Shown: positions 19,060-29,089 of the stretch, piece by piece
How positions within the stretch are numbered: position 1 is the stretch's first letter
Layout: each line of letters begins with the position of its first letter
NCBI GenBank assembly: GCA_951813285.1
Contig: OX638355.1
Span: 1,211,136 to 1,275,135 of the forward strand
Reading direction: 5' to 3'
Source of the DNA: Terriglobia bacterium
GTDB taxonomy: Bacteria; Acidobacteriota; Terriglobia; Versatilivoradales; Versatilivoraceae
Length of the DNA: 64,000 nucleotides
Program-made: the position numbers and the translations under genes
The notes under the pieces: model-generated
Told to the model about the DNA's origin: nothing
What the model saw: only the letters and a program-made list of their open reading frames with translations
The model's database searches: none

Positions 19060-19088
19060 TCGGCAGGATGGGGCTGCCCGGATCGGCT

Positions 19089-21428
19089 TCACTCCACCCG
19101 GGATTCGTCCATCTCGCGGTAGTAGTCCGGGCGTTTCAGAACCTCTCGCGGCTTGCTGCCGTCGGGTGGACCCACAATACCGTCGTTTTCCATGATGTCG
19201 AGCAGGCGGGCCGCCCGGCCATAGCCTATGCGCAAACGGCGCTGCAACGTGGAAGTGGAGGCCTTGCCCATTTCCACCACGATGCGGACCGCCTCGTCGT
19301 AGAGCTCGTCCGTCTCCCGTTCCATTTCCTCCGCGTCTGCCTTCTCGGAGCGGTCTTCCACCACCCCTTGATCGTAGACCGGTTGCGCCTGGGACTTGAG
19401 GTGCTCCACCACGCGGGCGATCTCCTCGGTGGTCACCAGGGCGCCGTGGACCCGGGTCATCCTCGAGGTCCCGGGCGGAATGAAGAGCATGTCTCCTTTC
19501 CCCAGGAGCTGTTGAGCTCCCATCTGGTCCAGAATAGTGCGCGAGTCCACCTTCTGAGCGACACGAAAGGAAATCCGGGAAGGGAAATTGGCCTTGATGA
19601 TTCCCGTAAGCACGTCCACCGAGGGGCGCTGGGTGGCCACGATCAGATGGATCCCCACGGCCCGGGCCATCTGAGCCAGGCGCATGATGGATTCTTCGAC
19701 GTCCTTTGAGGCCACCATCATCAAGTCGGCCAGTTCATCGATCACGATGACGATGTAAGGCAGGGGTGTGAGAGGAGCGTTCTGCTCTTGCGAGAACAGC
19801 TCCAGATTCCGGGGCTTCCGCACAAAGGTGTTGAACTGGTCGATGCTGCGGACGCCCACCGAGGCCAGCAGCTTGTACCGGTTTTCCATCTCCTTGGTCG
19901 CCCATTTCAAGGCATTGGAAGCCCGCTTGGGTTCCACCACCACCGGGGTCAGCAGATTGGGAATGTCCTCGTAGACACCCAGTTCCAGGCGCTTGGGATC
20001 CACCATGATCAACTTCACTTCTTCCGGCGGGGACTTGTAGAGGATGGAAAGGATCATGGCATTGATCCCCACGCTCTTGCCGGCGCCGGTCTGCCCGGCG
20101 ATGAGCAGGTGAGGCATCTTGGCCAGATCGGCAACGACGATTTTTCCGACGATGTCCTTGCCCAGGGCGATGGTCAGCCGGGAGGTGGACTTCTTGAATT
20201 CATTGGACTGGATGACCTCGCTGAGAAGAATCTGCTCCCGATTGGCGTTGGGGACCTCGACTCCGACCGTGGATTTCCCCGGCAATCGATTGATGCGCAC
20301 CGACTCCGCCTTGAGGGCCAGGCACAGGTCATCCACCAGGTTGGTGATCCGACTGTACTTGACTCCGGCTTCCGGCTTGAATTCGTAGGTGGTGACGACC
20401 GGGCCGGGATGAATATGCAAAACCTGCCCACCAACGCCGAACTCCCTACACTTCTCCGTCAATAGGCCGGCACGCTCCAGCAATTCCTCCTCGCCGACGT
20501 CCGCCCGCTGGCCGGGGGACTGGAGCAGGGCGATGGAGGGCATGGGGAAGTCGGTCTGTGATGTTCTCCCAGCCGTCCGTTTGGCTTTGGTCTTCCTCTT
20601 GACGTTGACGGGTTCGGGAGCGGCCTCCTCGGATCCCTCATCGCCGGCGAAAAGCGTCGGCGCGGACGGCTCCTCCTCTGCAGCTTCCCACTGCTTGATC
20701 TCGGAAACCTTCTGAGTGGTGACGACCCTTCTTTCCTCCCCCCGCTTCAATCTGGCCTCCAACCTCTGTTTCTGTCTCTTCTTCTCTGCCGCCTTGCGCC
20801 AATTCCGCCATTGGTCCTGCCACCCCCGCAAGAATTGCAGTCGTCTGTCCAGCCAGTCCAGACAAACTCTGAAGGAGAAACGGGTGGCAACAAAGAGGGA
20901 GGCCATGAAAATCATGAAGCCAACGATGCAGGCGCCGGCCCAATTGAAGCGGCCCTGAAGCCATTCCGCCAGCAGGTCTCCGACCACCCCTCCGGCTTTG
21001 GTGGCGCCGCCGGTGCCGACCACCTCGCCGGCCTGGATCGACCACCCCACCGTCACAGGCTGAGGAAGCAGCAACGCCAGGAGAAGACATCCGGAGCCGG
21101 CCAGGCAAAGCAGGCCCACGACTTTGGTGACCGGTGTGCCGATGTCCTGAGAACGCAACCATTTCCAGCCGAAAATCGCGAAGATCACGGGGAAAAGGAA
21201 TGAGGCGTACCCGAAGAACATCAGCAGCAGATCGGCCACGACGGACCCATAGTGGCCGATGAAGTTGTGCACCGTATCCTGGCTGAGCAGGGGGCGCGAC
21301 ACGTTGAGGGAAGGGTCCATCGGGTGGAAGGAGACCAGGCTCAATACCAGCAGGAGAGCCAGGCTGAGCAGCATCAGTCCTATGGCTTCGTTGAGACGCG
21401 GATGTGCGGTGGGGGCCAGAAAACTCAT
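19089..21428 (-). CDS. ftsK: DNA translocase FtsK/SpoIIIE
   Basis: Septal DNA pump needed for chromosome dimer resolution. It has 779 residues: four N-terminal transmembrane helices (about residues 20-190), a short basic linker (KKRQKQRLEARLKRGEERR), the alpha domain (GVKYSRITNLVDDLCLALKAESVRI), the RecA-like motor with Walker A GQTGAGKS and Walker B YIVIVIDELADLM, and the C-terminal winged-helix gamma domain (STLQRRLRIGYGRAARLLDIME). The real start is at 21,428 (MSFLAPTAHPRL). The longer open frame upstream overlaps uppP and is not coding. Confidence 0.95.
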   Translation of the reverse strand: MSFLAPTAHPRLNEAIGLMLLSLALLLVLSLVSFHPMDPSLNVSRPLLSQDTVHNFIGHYGSVVADLLLMFFGYASFLFPVIFAIFGWKWLRSQDIGTPVTKVVGLLCLAGSGCLLLALLLPQPVTVGWSIQAGEVVGTGGATKAGGVVGDLLAEWLQGRFNWAGACIVGFMIFMASLFVATRFSFRVCLDWLDRRLQFLRGWQDQWRNWRKAAEKKRQKQRLEARLKRGEERRVVTTQKVSEIKQWEAAEEEPSAPTLFAGDEGSEEAAPEPVNVKRKTKAKRTAGRTSQTDFPMPSIALLQSPGQRADVGEEELLERAGLLTEKCREFGVGGQVLHIHPGPVVTTYEFKPEAGVKYSRITNLVDDLCLALKAESVRINRLPGKSTVGVEVPNANREQILLSEVIQSNEFKKSTSRLTIALGKDIVGKIVVADLAKMPHLLIAGQTGAGKSVGINAMILSILYKSPPEEVKLIMVDPKRLELGVYEDIPNLLTPVVVEPKRASNALKWATKEMENRYKLLASVGVRSIDQFNTFVRKPRNLELFSQEQNAPLTPLPYIVIVIDELADLMMVASKDVEESIMRLAQMARAVGIHLIVATQRPSVDVLTGIIKANFPSRISFRVAQKVDSRTILDQMGAQQLLGKGDMLFIPPGTSRMTRVHGALVTTEEIARVVEHLKSQAQPVYDQGVVEDRSEKADAEEMERETDELYDEAVRIVVEMGKASTSTLQRRLRIGYGRAARLLDIMENDGIVGPPDGSKPREVLKRPDYYREMDESRVE

Positions 21429-21430
21429 GC

Positions 21431-22249
21431 CTACAATCCACCCCGTTGGAGGATGATAAGAATCACGATACCCAAAAGGATACGGTAATGGACAAAAACA
21501 TAAAGCGTTTTTTTCTGAAGGAAACGCATGAAGATCTTGATGGTGATGTGACCGACGATCAGGGCCGTGAAGAAGCCGGCCAACAGACTGGCGGCCTCGC
21601 CCTCGGGAATTCCTAACTGATTGATTTCGAGGAGCTTCTTCAGGCTGGCTCCCGCAAGGATGGGGATCGCAAGCAGGAAGGAGAATCGGGCGGCCGCCTC
21701 CCTCGTCATCCCTCGAAAGAGTCCGGCCGTTATGGTGATGCCCGAGCGGGAGGTTCCGGGAATCAGAGCCAGCGCCTGGGCTATCCCCACCCATAGCGCG
21801 TCCATCAGCGCAATCTTCTCCACTCCCTTCTTCAAAGTGGCTCGACGTTCCGCCAGCCAGAGCAGGAGCGCAAAGAAGATCAGCGTTATGGGAATGATGT
21901 CTGCATTCCGAAGCTCGGTGGCAACCAACTCTTCCGCCAACATCCCGGTAATGGCGGCGGGAAGAGTTCCCAGGAACAGAAACAGAAGCATGCCGCGCGC
22001 TCCGGGACGTTCGGGGGCGCGGGCTCGCGAGGGCTGAAAGCTCTCCCGAAGGATTCGGAAGCAGTCTCGCCAAAAGCAAGAGAGAATGGCCAGGAGAGTC
22101 GCGGCGTGCAGGACGACGTCGAAGGTGAGCCCCTGGTCCGGCCAACCCGTTATCCAGGGAACCAGAATCAAATGAGCGGAACTGCTGATAGGCAGGAACT
22201 CCGTCAGTCCTTGCACGGTTCCCAGGACAATCGCCTGCCTGATGGTCAT
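21431..22249 (-). CDS. uppP: undecaprenyl-diphosphate phosphatase
   Basis: BacA/UppP family membrane enzyme that recycles undecaprenyl pyrophosphate. Both signature motifs are present: the N-terminal GLTEFLPISSSAHL and the central IPGTSRSG. The length (272 aa) and about eight hydrophobic helices are normal. The start at 22,249 (MTIRQAIVLG) is set by homology. The stop lies 2 bp before the ftsK start, so the pair is probably co-transcribed. Confidence 0.95.
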   Translation of the reverse strand: MTIRQAIVLGTVQGLTEFLPISSSAHLILVPWITGWPDQGLTFDVVLHAATLLAILSCFWRDCFRILRESFQPSRARAPERPGARGMLLFLFLGTLPAAITGMLAEELVATELRNADIIPITLIFFALLLWLAERRATLKKGVEKIALMDALWVGIAQALALIPGTSRSGITITAGLFRGMTREAAARFSFLLAIPILAGASLKKLLEINQLGIPEGEAASLLAGFFTALIVGHITIKIFMRFLQKKTLYVFVHYRILLGIVILIILQRGGL

Positions 22250-22301
22250 GGAGTTCTCGCGTGGCTGCGGGCGCCCTCGACCAAAGCCGTCGGGCGACTC
22301 G

Positions 22302-23975
22302 TCAAATCTCCAGGATGACCGGCAGCACCAGCGGTCGCTTGGCCGTCTGCTTGAACAGGAAGCGGCGCAAGTCGGTGCGGATCTTCTCCTTGATGAGGGA
22401 CCAGTCGGTTCTCTCTTCCACGCTGGAGTCCTCCAGGGTTTCCAGCACACGGCCGCGGGCTTCTTCCAGGAGAGTGTCGTCTTCGTCCACGAAGACGAAG
22501 CCTCGGGTGATGATCTCGGGCTGGGTCTCCATCTGGCCGCTGGCCTTGTTGATGGCCAGAATGGGAAGCACAATGCCGTCCTCGGAAAGATGGCGGCGGT
22601 CCCTCACCACCACTTCCTCCAGCTCGTCCAGGCTGCCCTCATCGATAAAGATGCGGCCCACGGGCGCCTTGCCGTTGACCTCGGCTCCCTCCCGGCTCAG
22701 TTGAATGCGATCGCCTGTCTCCGCGACCAGCACCGTGTCTCCCACCGCGTGCAGGTTTCTGGCCAATTCCGCGTGGCGATGGAGTTGGCGGTATTCTCCA
22801 TGTATGGGTACGAAATGCCTGGGGCGTACCAGGTTCAGCAGGAGCTTCAGCTCCTCGGCGCTGGCGTGTCCGGAAACGTGAATGGGAGGCAGGGATCCGT
22901 CATCGTAATGGACGGCCGCACCCCTCTTGTAGAGATGGTTGACCATGCGGGAAATGGTCTTTTCGTTGCCGGGAATGATGCGCGCCGAAATCACCACGGT
23001 GTCTTCCCGCCCGATTCTCACGTTCTTGAAGTTGTCCACGGCCATCTGGGGCAGGGCGGCCAGCGGTTGCCCTTGACAGCCCGTCAGAATCAAGACGACG
23101 CGTTCCGGAGGCATCCTCCTGACGTCCTGTATCTTGACCAGCAGTCCGTCCGGAATGTTCAGGTAGCCGAGCTGGTGGGCGACCCTGGTCGTCGACAGCA
23201 TGCTCCGTCCGGCGATGGCCACCTTGCGCCCATAGCGCTGGGCCAGGTTGAACACGGTCTGAATACGATGGATGGAAGAGGTGAAACAGGAAACAATCAC
23301 CTTGCCCGGAGCGTGGTGAAAGATCTCGTCCAGCTTTTCGATCACGGCGGTTTCCGAGGGGGTAAATCCCGGCCGATCCACATTGGTGCTGTCTGAGAAC
23401 AACGCCAGCACCCCCTGGCTTCCGTACTCGGCAATTCGGGGAAGGTCGGTGACCCGGCCATCCAGGGGTGAGAGGTCGATCTTGAAATCCCCCGTATGGA
23501 GGATCACTCCCGCCGGGGTGGTGATCGCCAGCATGACGGCATCCACGATGCTGTGGGTGACATGGATGAACTCCACCCGGAAGTCTCCCATTGGGTGGGT
23601 CTGGCCGGCCTCGACGGTGACGAGCTCGGCCTGGTCCAGCAACTGGTGCTCGGCCAACTTGGCGGAGGCCAGGCCCAGGGTGTATCCGGTGCCGTATATG
23701 GGAACATGGCTCAAGGCGGGGAACACGAAGGGCAGCGCCCCGATGTGATCCTCGTGGCCGTGGGTCAGCACGATGGCTTGAACCTGGGAGGCATTGTCAA
23801 TCAGGAAGGAGATGTCGGGGACGATGACGTCGATGCCCAGGAGCTCTTCATCGGGAAACATCAAGCCCGAATCCACCACGATCATCTGATCGCCGTAGCG
23901 GAACACCATCATGTTCATCCCGAACTCCCCCAGGCCGCCGAGCGGGATAGCTTCAATAAACTCCTGAGAATTCAA
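22302..23975 (-). CDS. rnj: ribonuclease J
   Basis: Metallo-beta-lactamase/beta-CASP nuclease with 5'-3' exo- and endonuclease activity in mRNA decay and rRNA maturation. The zinc-binding motif THGHEDH is at residues 71-77. Later motifs include LHTGDFKID, FSDSTNVDRPGFT, VSCFTSSIHRIQTV and GHASAEELKLLLNLVRPRHFVPIHGEYRQL. The length (557 aa) is standard. A good AGGAGGTTAACGC leader precedes the ATG. It lies upstream of uppP and ftsK on the same strand. Confidence 0.96.
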   Translation of the reverse strand: MNSQEFIEAIPLGGLGEFGMNMMVFRYGDQMIVVDSGLMFPDEELLGIDVIVPDISFLIDNASQVQAIVLTHGHEDHIGALPFVFPALSHVPIYGTGYTLGLASAKLAEHQLLDQAELVTVEAGQTHPMGDFRVEFIHVTHSIVDAVMLAITTPAGVILHTGDFKIDLSPLDGRVTDLPRIAEYGSQGVLALFSDSTNVDRPGFTPSETAVIEKLDEIFHHAPGKVIVSCFTSSIHRIQTVFNLAQRYGRKVAIAGRSMLSTTRVAHQLGYLNIPDGLLVKIQDVRRMPPERVVLILTGCQGQPLAALPQMAVDNFKNVRIGREDTVVISARIIPGNEKTISRMVNHLYKRGAAVHYDDGSLPPIHVSGHASAEELKLLLNLVRPRHFVPIHGEYRQLHRHAELARNLHAVGDTVLVAETGDRIQLSREGAEVNGKAPVGRIFIDEGSLDELEEVVVRDRRHLSEDGIVLPILAINKASGQMETQPEIITRGFVFVDEDDTLLEEARGRVLETLEDSSVEERTDWSLIKEKIRTDLRRFLFKQTAKRPLVLPVILEI

Positions 23976-24040
23976 GCGTTAACCTCCTGTTTGGGTGTGA
24001 AGCCGGTTTGCCGGGGGTTTCATCCTGACCTGGATGCGGG

Positions 24041-25678
24041 CTAGGGGAAGACGGACATGTCCGTTTCCTGGGTGGTCATGAACTCCAGCAACACCGGTAC
24101 GCCTTCCCGGGTTTTCCGGATTCCCCGCTCAAGGGCCGGAACAATGGCCTCGGCCATCTCCACCCGTTCGGAATAGCAGCCCAGAGATCGGGCCATGTCG
24201 GCGTAATTTCCGGAAATATCGGTGATGCGGTGCTTGACGCTGGCCGTGGGATAGAACATCAACTCGGTGGCCATGCAGAAATTGTTGAACAGGATGGAGA
24301 GGATGGGGATCTTTTCTCGAACCGCCGTTTCCAGGTCGGTGCCGGTAAACCCGATGGCGGCGTCTCCCCAGAGGTTGATGCACAGCTTGTCCGGCCGGGC
24401 CAGCTTGGCTCCCAGGGCCAGGCCCAATCCGTAGCCGAGCTGGGTCGACTTGCCCCAGCCTATGTAGGACAGCGGGCTGACGCATTCCCAGAAAGGAGAG
24501 AGCTGGTCCCTGGGACCGCCGGAGTCGTGGGTGATGATGGTTTCGGCAACGTCCACCGTCCGCATCAGGTCCCCGATCACCCGGTAGGGGGTGAAGGGCT
24601 GATGGGAGGCGGTCAATTTCGGTCTCCAGACAGCCATCCATTCCTTCCTGATGGCTTGAATCCGTTGGGCGATTCCCTCGCCCCTCCCTCGCCCCTCCGG
24701 ATTCAGGCGAGGTCCGATCTCCTCGATCAAAGCTTCCAGCACCAGGCGCGCATCCCCGACCAATCCGTGCTCCACGGCAACGTCCTTGTTGATGTCGGCG
24801 GAATCCACCGTGGCGTGCAGGATCCTGGCGCTGCTCGGCATCGACAACCCGAAGGGCGTGGAGGTAAAGCTGCAGCCCACCCCGAAGACCAGGTCGGCCT
24901 GGCTGAGGAACTCATGCACCATCCGGGTGGTGGAACGTCCGCCCGAGCCCAGCGAGAGCGGGTGGTTTTCCGGAAAGGTGCTCTTTCCGCCCAGGCTGGT
25001 CGTCACCGGTGCTTCCAGCAGTTCGGCCAATTCCCGCAAGGCCTGCCAGGCCTTGGCGTAATGGATCCCCTGCCCGGCGTAGATGACCGGTCGTTCCGCC
25101 TGGAGCAGCATCTCGGCCGCCCGTGCCACCGACGGTCCATCCGGACCGTATCGGATCCTTGGCGCCCGCTGGTAGGAGAACGGCTCGGGGACTTCCTCGT
25201 TCAGCAGGTCGGAGGGAAACTCCACCATAACCGGACGAGGACGTCCGTTCCTGACCTGGGTAAAGGCGCGGCGAAGTGTCGCCGTCAGGTGAGCCGGGAG
25301 CGTGACCTGCTCGCAGGACTTGGTCACCTGGCGGTAGTTGAGCGAGGAGTTGAAGTTGGGCTGCACCTGGGCCCATTCCCGGGAATGCCCCATCGGCAAG
25401 ACCACGATCGGGGAGGATTCAGCGTAGGCCTGGGCCACGCCTCCAAAGGCGTTTTCGGCGCCGGGCCCGTTCTGCATGCAAAAGACGCCGATCCGTTCGC
25501 CGCTGTGCATCCGGCTGAAGGCATCGGCCATGTGCAGGCCGGTTCTTTCCTGACGCACGATGATGGGCCGAATGCCGGCCTTGGATGCCGATTCGATGAG
25601 AGGGTTCAGGGGGTAGGCGAAAAGGACATCCACTCCCTCCAGAATCAGAATGCGGGCAACTGCATCAGCAACGGTCAT
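24041..25678 (-). CDS. thiamine-diphosphate-dependent enzyme (acetolactate synthase-like)
   Basis: A 545-residue ThDP enzyme of the IlvB/POX superfamily. The N-terminal pyrimidine-binding domain has the catalytic glutamate in VRQERTGLHMADAF and the segment NGPGAENAFGGVAQAY. The central domain follows (RPVIYAGQGIHYAKA). The C-terminal PP-binding domain has WGDAAIGFTGTDLETAVREK ending in ILFNN, the GDG...NN motif with a GDA variant. The reaction may be decarboxylation or carboligation; related soil and marine enzymes are annotated only generically. It starts at 25,678. Confidence 0.85.
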   Translation of the reverse strand: MTVADAVARILILEGVDVLFAYPLNPLIESASKAGIRPIIVRQERTGLHMADAFSRMHSGERIGVFCMQNGPGAENAFGGVAQAYAESSPIVVLPMGHSREWAQVQPNFNSSLNYRQVTKSCEQVTLPAHLTATLRRAFTQVRNGRPRPVMVEFPSDLLNEEVPEPFSYQRAPRIRYGPDGPSVARAAEMLLQAERPVIYAGQGIHYAKAWQALRELAELLEAPVTTSLGGKSTFPENHPLSLGSGGRSTTRMVHEFLSQADLVFGVGCSFTSTPFGLSMPSSARILHATVDSADINKDVAVEHGLVGDARLVLEALIEEIGPRLNPEGRGRGEGIAQRIQAIRKEWMAVWRPKLTASHQPFTPYRVIGDLMRTVDVAETIITHDSGGPRDQLSPFWECVSPLSYIGWGKSTQLGYGLGLALGAKLARPDKLCINLWGDAAIGFTGTDLETAVREKIPILSILFNNFCMATELMFYPTASVKHRITDISGNYADMARSLGCYSERVEMAEAIVPALERGIRKTREGVPVLLEFMTTQETDMSVFP

Positions 25679-25739
25679 TGAGACACAGTCTAGCACAGGT
25701 CCCGGACAATGCCCGCCATCCATCGGCTGCCGTCCGCGG

Positions 25740-26560
25740 AGGGCGGGACTTGTTTGAAACAAACGAAAAAAGACAAAAGAGTTATCCACGAAGGGGCACG
25801 AAGGAACGACAAAGGGCCACTAAGGCGTTGAGGTGAACCGCGACGGGAAACCAAGGTCACGAAAGTGATGATCGATTTCCGATTGTTTCACTCTCGAATG
25901 ATCCGCACTGAAGGGCGGGGGCGACACTTGTCTGAGATCGACTACCGGGGAAGACTGCTGGCGCCGCCTACGCGGCTTAACTCTCAGAGAGCACGGGGTC
26001 CATGGGCTGACGCCCACGGCTAAGTGCTACCGCCGCCTTGGCGGCTGTCTGGAACCCCGGGCTGACGCCCGGGAGATAATCATTTAAATAAGCATCCCTC
26101 GCCCGAGCAGTGTCTTGACTTCGGTGAGAGCGGCGTAGCCGCGGTTGACCCAGGTCTGGGGAGGAAACCTCTCCTACAAACCTTCCTTATAGAGCGGCGA
26201 AGCCGCGGCAGCACTTAGCCGTGGGCGTCAGCCCATGGGAAACGTCGCCTATGGGTGTCGAGCCGCGTAGGCGGCGGCAGCAAATGCCGGTGAGCCCAAG
26301 TGAAGCACAAGCCGACGCAATGATGTTTATTTGAAACAACGCCTTGTGCGGGGTGGCGGAACATCCGTTCAAAGTCCAGCATAGTCAGACGGCTAATTTA
26401 CATGGATGCACAGGATTTTTTCCGGAGACGGCTGGCTTGTATTCCTGGACATCCGTAAATCCTCACTCGATCATTGAGCGAATCTGCTTCCCGTGCGGCG
26501 GCCTCTCGTCCTGTTAATCCTGTGCATCCTGTGCATCCATGTTCAATTCATAGTCCTTCT
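25740..26560. repeat. repeat-rich non-coding region with partial composite repeat copy C
   Basis: Contains the minus-strand form of the dispersed repeat (CTATCCACGAAGGGGCACGA-like start near 25,784, GCCACTAAGGCGTTGAGGTG at 25,814), then the GTGGGCGTCAGCCCATGG hairpins and the CGGCGAAGCCGCGGCAGCA segment. It parallels 57,750-58,290 and the reverse complement of 16,000-16,536, then diverges at about 26,320. Two TGGATGCACAGGAT-type fragments follow. No gene is seen here. Confidence 0.85.
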
Positions 26561-26940
26561 CGATTGATCTTCCCCGTGGCGGGCCTTGCCTGTGCCCAAC
26601 GCCCCGATTCCCAGTCAGCGTTTCGTGCAGCGGCCTCTGGTCCTATTAATCGTGTCCCTTGGGTTGCGACTCAGTTTCCCTGCGATGCGGCAGCCCGCCC
26701 TTCCTGCCGGTGGGAACCGCATGGGCCCGGTCGAAGCAGAGCCTTGGCTCCCTTGCTGCTCGACCCAGGTCGAGGAGATAGGCAAGGCTGGGCCAGGACT
26801 TGTGCGGGCGGGACGCCCGCGCTCCCGGGTGGGCTTCATCCCGTGACATCCTCGTTCCTTTGGATAGAATGGGGGACGGGTGCACGCCGGCGAACGCACC
26901 GGTTCCCGGCCTGAACGAGCGTACGCGCATCCCTCCCGAA
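26561..26940. other. non-coding gap upstream of MFS gene
   Basis: No convincing gene. One CGGGCGGGACGCCCGCGCTC repeat unit lies near 26,808-26,830, and otherwise nothing recognisable is present. Confidence 0.6.
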
Positions 26941-28353
26941 ATGTGGGTCAGCCCCCACGGAAATATCTTGAGCAAGACCCCCGATCAAAAAGTCGCGCTG
27001 GTGATCGCTACCCTGGCCGCCTTCTTCATCCCCTTCATGGGCTCCTCGGTGAATATCGCCCTGCCCACCATCGGCGAGCACTTCGGCATGGACGCGGTCT
27101 CGCTGAGCTGGGTAGCCACCTCGTTTCTGCTGGCGGCCGCCATGTTTCTTCTGCCCTGCGGGAGGCTGGCGGATATCTATGGCCGCAAACGCTTCTTTGC
27201 CTGGGGAATCGCCGTCTACACCCTGGCCTCCTTCCTTTCAGCGGTTGCGCCCTCGGGATTGACGCTGATCCTGTTTCGATGGCTCCAGGGGTTGGGGGGC
27301 GCCATGATCTTCAGCACCGGAATCGCCATCCTGACCTCCGTCTACCCGCAGGAGGAGAGGGGCAAGGTGTTGGGATTCAGCGTGGGGGCCGTCTACCTGG
27401 GGCTGAGCTTCGGCCCCTCCATCGGGGGGATTCTGACCGAGCAGTTCGGCTGGCGATCGGTGTTCCTGGTGCACGTGCCCATCGGCCTGCTGATAGTGTC
27501 CCTGATTGCAGCCAAGCTCAAGGGGGAGTGGGCCGATGCCCGGGGGGAGAAATTCGACTGGCCGGGCTCTCTGATCTACACTATTTCCCTGTTGGGCGTG
27601 GTCTACGGGCTCTCCCTGCTGCCCCAGGCGCTGGGAGGCTGGCTGGCCGTGGCCGGCGCGGCGGGGCTGGTCCTGTTTGTGGGATGGGAACTGAGGACCG
27701 AGAGTCCCTTGATGAACATCAAGCTGTTCCGGACCAGCACCGTCTTTGCCTACTCCAACCTGGCCGCGCTGATCCACTACAGCGCCACCTTTTCGGTGGG
27801 ATTTCTGCTGAGCCTCTACCTCCAGTACATTCAGGGCTACGGGGCCCAGAGCGCCGGCATCGTCCTGATCGCCCAACCGGTCGTGATGGCTGCCTTCTCG
27901 CCCTATGCCGGCAAGCTCTCGGACCGCATCGAGCCCAGGTTGGTGGCCTCGGTCGGAATGGCCTTGACGGCCCTGGGACTGTTCCTGCTGGTCCTGATCG
28001 ACGGCCGGACCGGCGTGGGGATGGTCATTGCCAACCTGATTCTTCTTGGACTCGGGTTCGCGCTGTTTTCCTCGCCCAACACCAATGCCGTCATGAGCTC
28101 GGTGGACAAGAAATACTTCGGAGTGGCCTCCGGCACCCTGGGGACCATGCGGTTGACCGGCCAGATGCTCAGCATGGGCATCGCCACCCTGATTTTCGCC
28201 GTGTATATCGGGAGAGTGCAGATCACGCCTGAGCAGTATCCGCTGTTCCTGAAGAGCACCCAGGTGGCCTTCCTGATTTCCGGCGTGCTCTGTGTGTTCG
28301 GCATCCTGGCCTCGCTGGCCCGGGGAAGGTTGCGGGCTGCTGCCCAGGGCTAG
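26941..28353 (+). CDS. MFS multidrug exporter (DHA2/EmrB-QacA type)
   Basis: A proton-driven efflux transporter of 470 residues with about 14 predicted transmembrane helices, typical of the DHA2 family. Motif D1/A is visible as GRLADIYGRKRFF after TM2, RWLQGLGGAMIFSTG is in TM4, and motif C-like VYLGLSFGPSIGGILTEQFGWRSVFLVHVPIG follows. The drug substrate cannot be inferred. ATG at 26,941 is used; it lacks a clear ribosome-binding site, and TTG at 26,968 is an alternative. Confidence 0.88.
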   Translation: MWVSPHGNILSKTPDQKVALVIATLAAFFIPFMGSSVNIALPTIGEHFGMDAVSLSWVATSFLLAAAMFLLPCGRLADIYGRKRFFAWGIAVYTLASFLSAVAPSGLTLILFRWLQGLGGAMIFSTGIAILTSVYPQEERGKVLGFSVGAVYLGLSFGPSIGGILTEQFGWRSVFLVHVPIGLLIVSLIAAKLKGEWADARGEKFDWPGSLIYTISLLGVVYGLSLLPQALGGWLAVAGAAGLVLFVGWELRTESPLMNIKLFRTSTVFAYSNLAALIHYSATFSVGFLLSLYLQYIQGYGAQSAGIVLIAQPVVMAAFSPYAGKLSDRIEPRLVASVGMALTALGLFLLVLIDGRTGVGMVIANLILLGLGFALFSSPNTNAVMSSVDKKYFGVASGTLGTMRLTGQMLSMGIATLIFAVYIGRVQITPEQYPLFLKSTQVAFLISGVLCVFGILASLARGRLRAAAQG

Positions 28354-28365
28354 CTCCAGTCGGGC

Positions 28366-28404
28366 TTGACACGAGCTCTTATCTAACTAGATAATAGACT
28401 AGTT
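28366..28404 (+). promoter_or_regulatory. promoter and operator of the phd/PIN operon
   Basis: TTGACA at 28,366-28,371 is followed at consensus spacing by an AT-rich -10 region (TAGATAAT, 28,388-28,395). A perfect 6-bp inverted repeat AACTAG...CTAGTT (28,385-28,390 and 28,399-28,404) overlaps the -10. It is the expected place for autorepression by the antitoxin. Confidence 0.7.
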
Positions 28405-28423
28405 CTTGATTAGGAGAGGCACT

Positions 28424-28666
28424 ATGAGAGAAGTCGGCACGTTCGAGGCAAAAACTCACCTTTCCGCGCTTCTGGAAGAGGTTGCGCGTGGAGAAACTAT
28501 TGTCATCACCAAACGCGGGCGCGTCGTGGCACGGTTGGCACCGCCGGAAAAACCCGATCGTGCATCCGCTATCGCAGCGGTCAGGACCCTGCGTGGCCTG
28601 CGCAAGCGCGTCGGGTGGGCAACAACCGAGGAAATTCTTCAGATGCGCAACGAAGGTCGACGGTGA
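28424..28666 (+). CDS. Phd/YefM-type antitoxin
   Basis: An 80-residue Phd/YefM-family antitoxin. The N-terminal DNA-binding fold is typical: VGTFEAKTHLSALLEEVARGETIVITKRGRVVARLAP. The C-terminal part would bind and neutralise the PIN toxin encoded next. The ATG at 28,424 has a strong AGGAGAGGC leader; an upstream in-frame start is unlikely. Its TGA overlaps the GTG start of the toxin gene (GTGA), which indicates translational coupling. A palindrome over the -10 suggests autoregulation. Confidence 0.92.
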   Translation: MREVGTFEAKTHLSALLEEVARGETIVITKRGRVVARLAPPEKPDRASAIAAVRTLRGLRKRVGWATTEEILQMRNEGRR

Positions 28667-29067
28667 AAGCCCCCGTACTGGATAGTTCCGTCACCCTGGC
28701 GTGGGTGCTCAGGGATGGGCCATCGGCGCCAGTCGACGCTGCCCTGGAGCAAGTGGCGGAGGTTGGCGGGGTCGCTCCGGCACTCTGGTGGGTAGAAGTG
28801 CGAAATGTCCTGGTCACAGCGGAGCGTAGGGGACGATTGACACAAGAAGACACCGCGGCCGCGTTGCAGGCTATTGATGCTTTGGGCATCCAGTTGGACC
28901 AGGCCCCGGACAGTGCCTCTCTGTTACGGCTGGCCAGAACACACGGCTTGACCGTCTATGATGCGATGTACTTGGAGCTATGCATCCGGCAACAGCGCCC
29001 CCTGGCTACCCTTGACCGCAAACTCGGCGCAGCCGCCCAAGCTGAAGGCATCGCGCTGACGGCATGA
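28663..29067 (+). CDS. PIN-domain toxin (VapC-like)
   Basis: A 134-residue PIN ribonuclease. The first acidic residue is in VLDSSVTLAW, the second in WWVEVRNVL, and the third and fourth in LTVYDAMYLELCIRQQRPLATLDRKL. These match the four-acidic-residue VapC active site. It forms an operon with the Phd antitoxin by a 4-bp GTGA overlap and looks intact. The last 60 bp closely resemble a degraded fragment at 32,488-32,595, so a second related toxin once existed nearby. Confidence 0.92.
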   Translation: MKAPVLDSSVTLAWVLRDGPSAPVDAALEQVAEVGGVAPALWWVEVRNVLVTAERRGRLTQEDTAAALQAIDALGIQLDQAPDSASLLRLARTHGLTVYDAMYLELCIRQQRPLATLDRKLGAAAQAEGIALTA

Positions 29068-29089
29068 GCGGTGTGTGTCCGTTATTTAC

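Noticed and set aside
19089-22145. An ftsK start far upstream, giving 1,018 aa
   Set aside because: The extra 239 codons overlap uppP in another frame and lack similarity; MSFLAPTAHPRL at 21,428 is the proper start.
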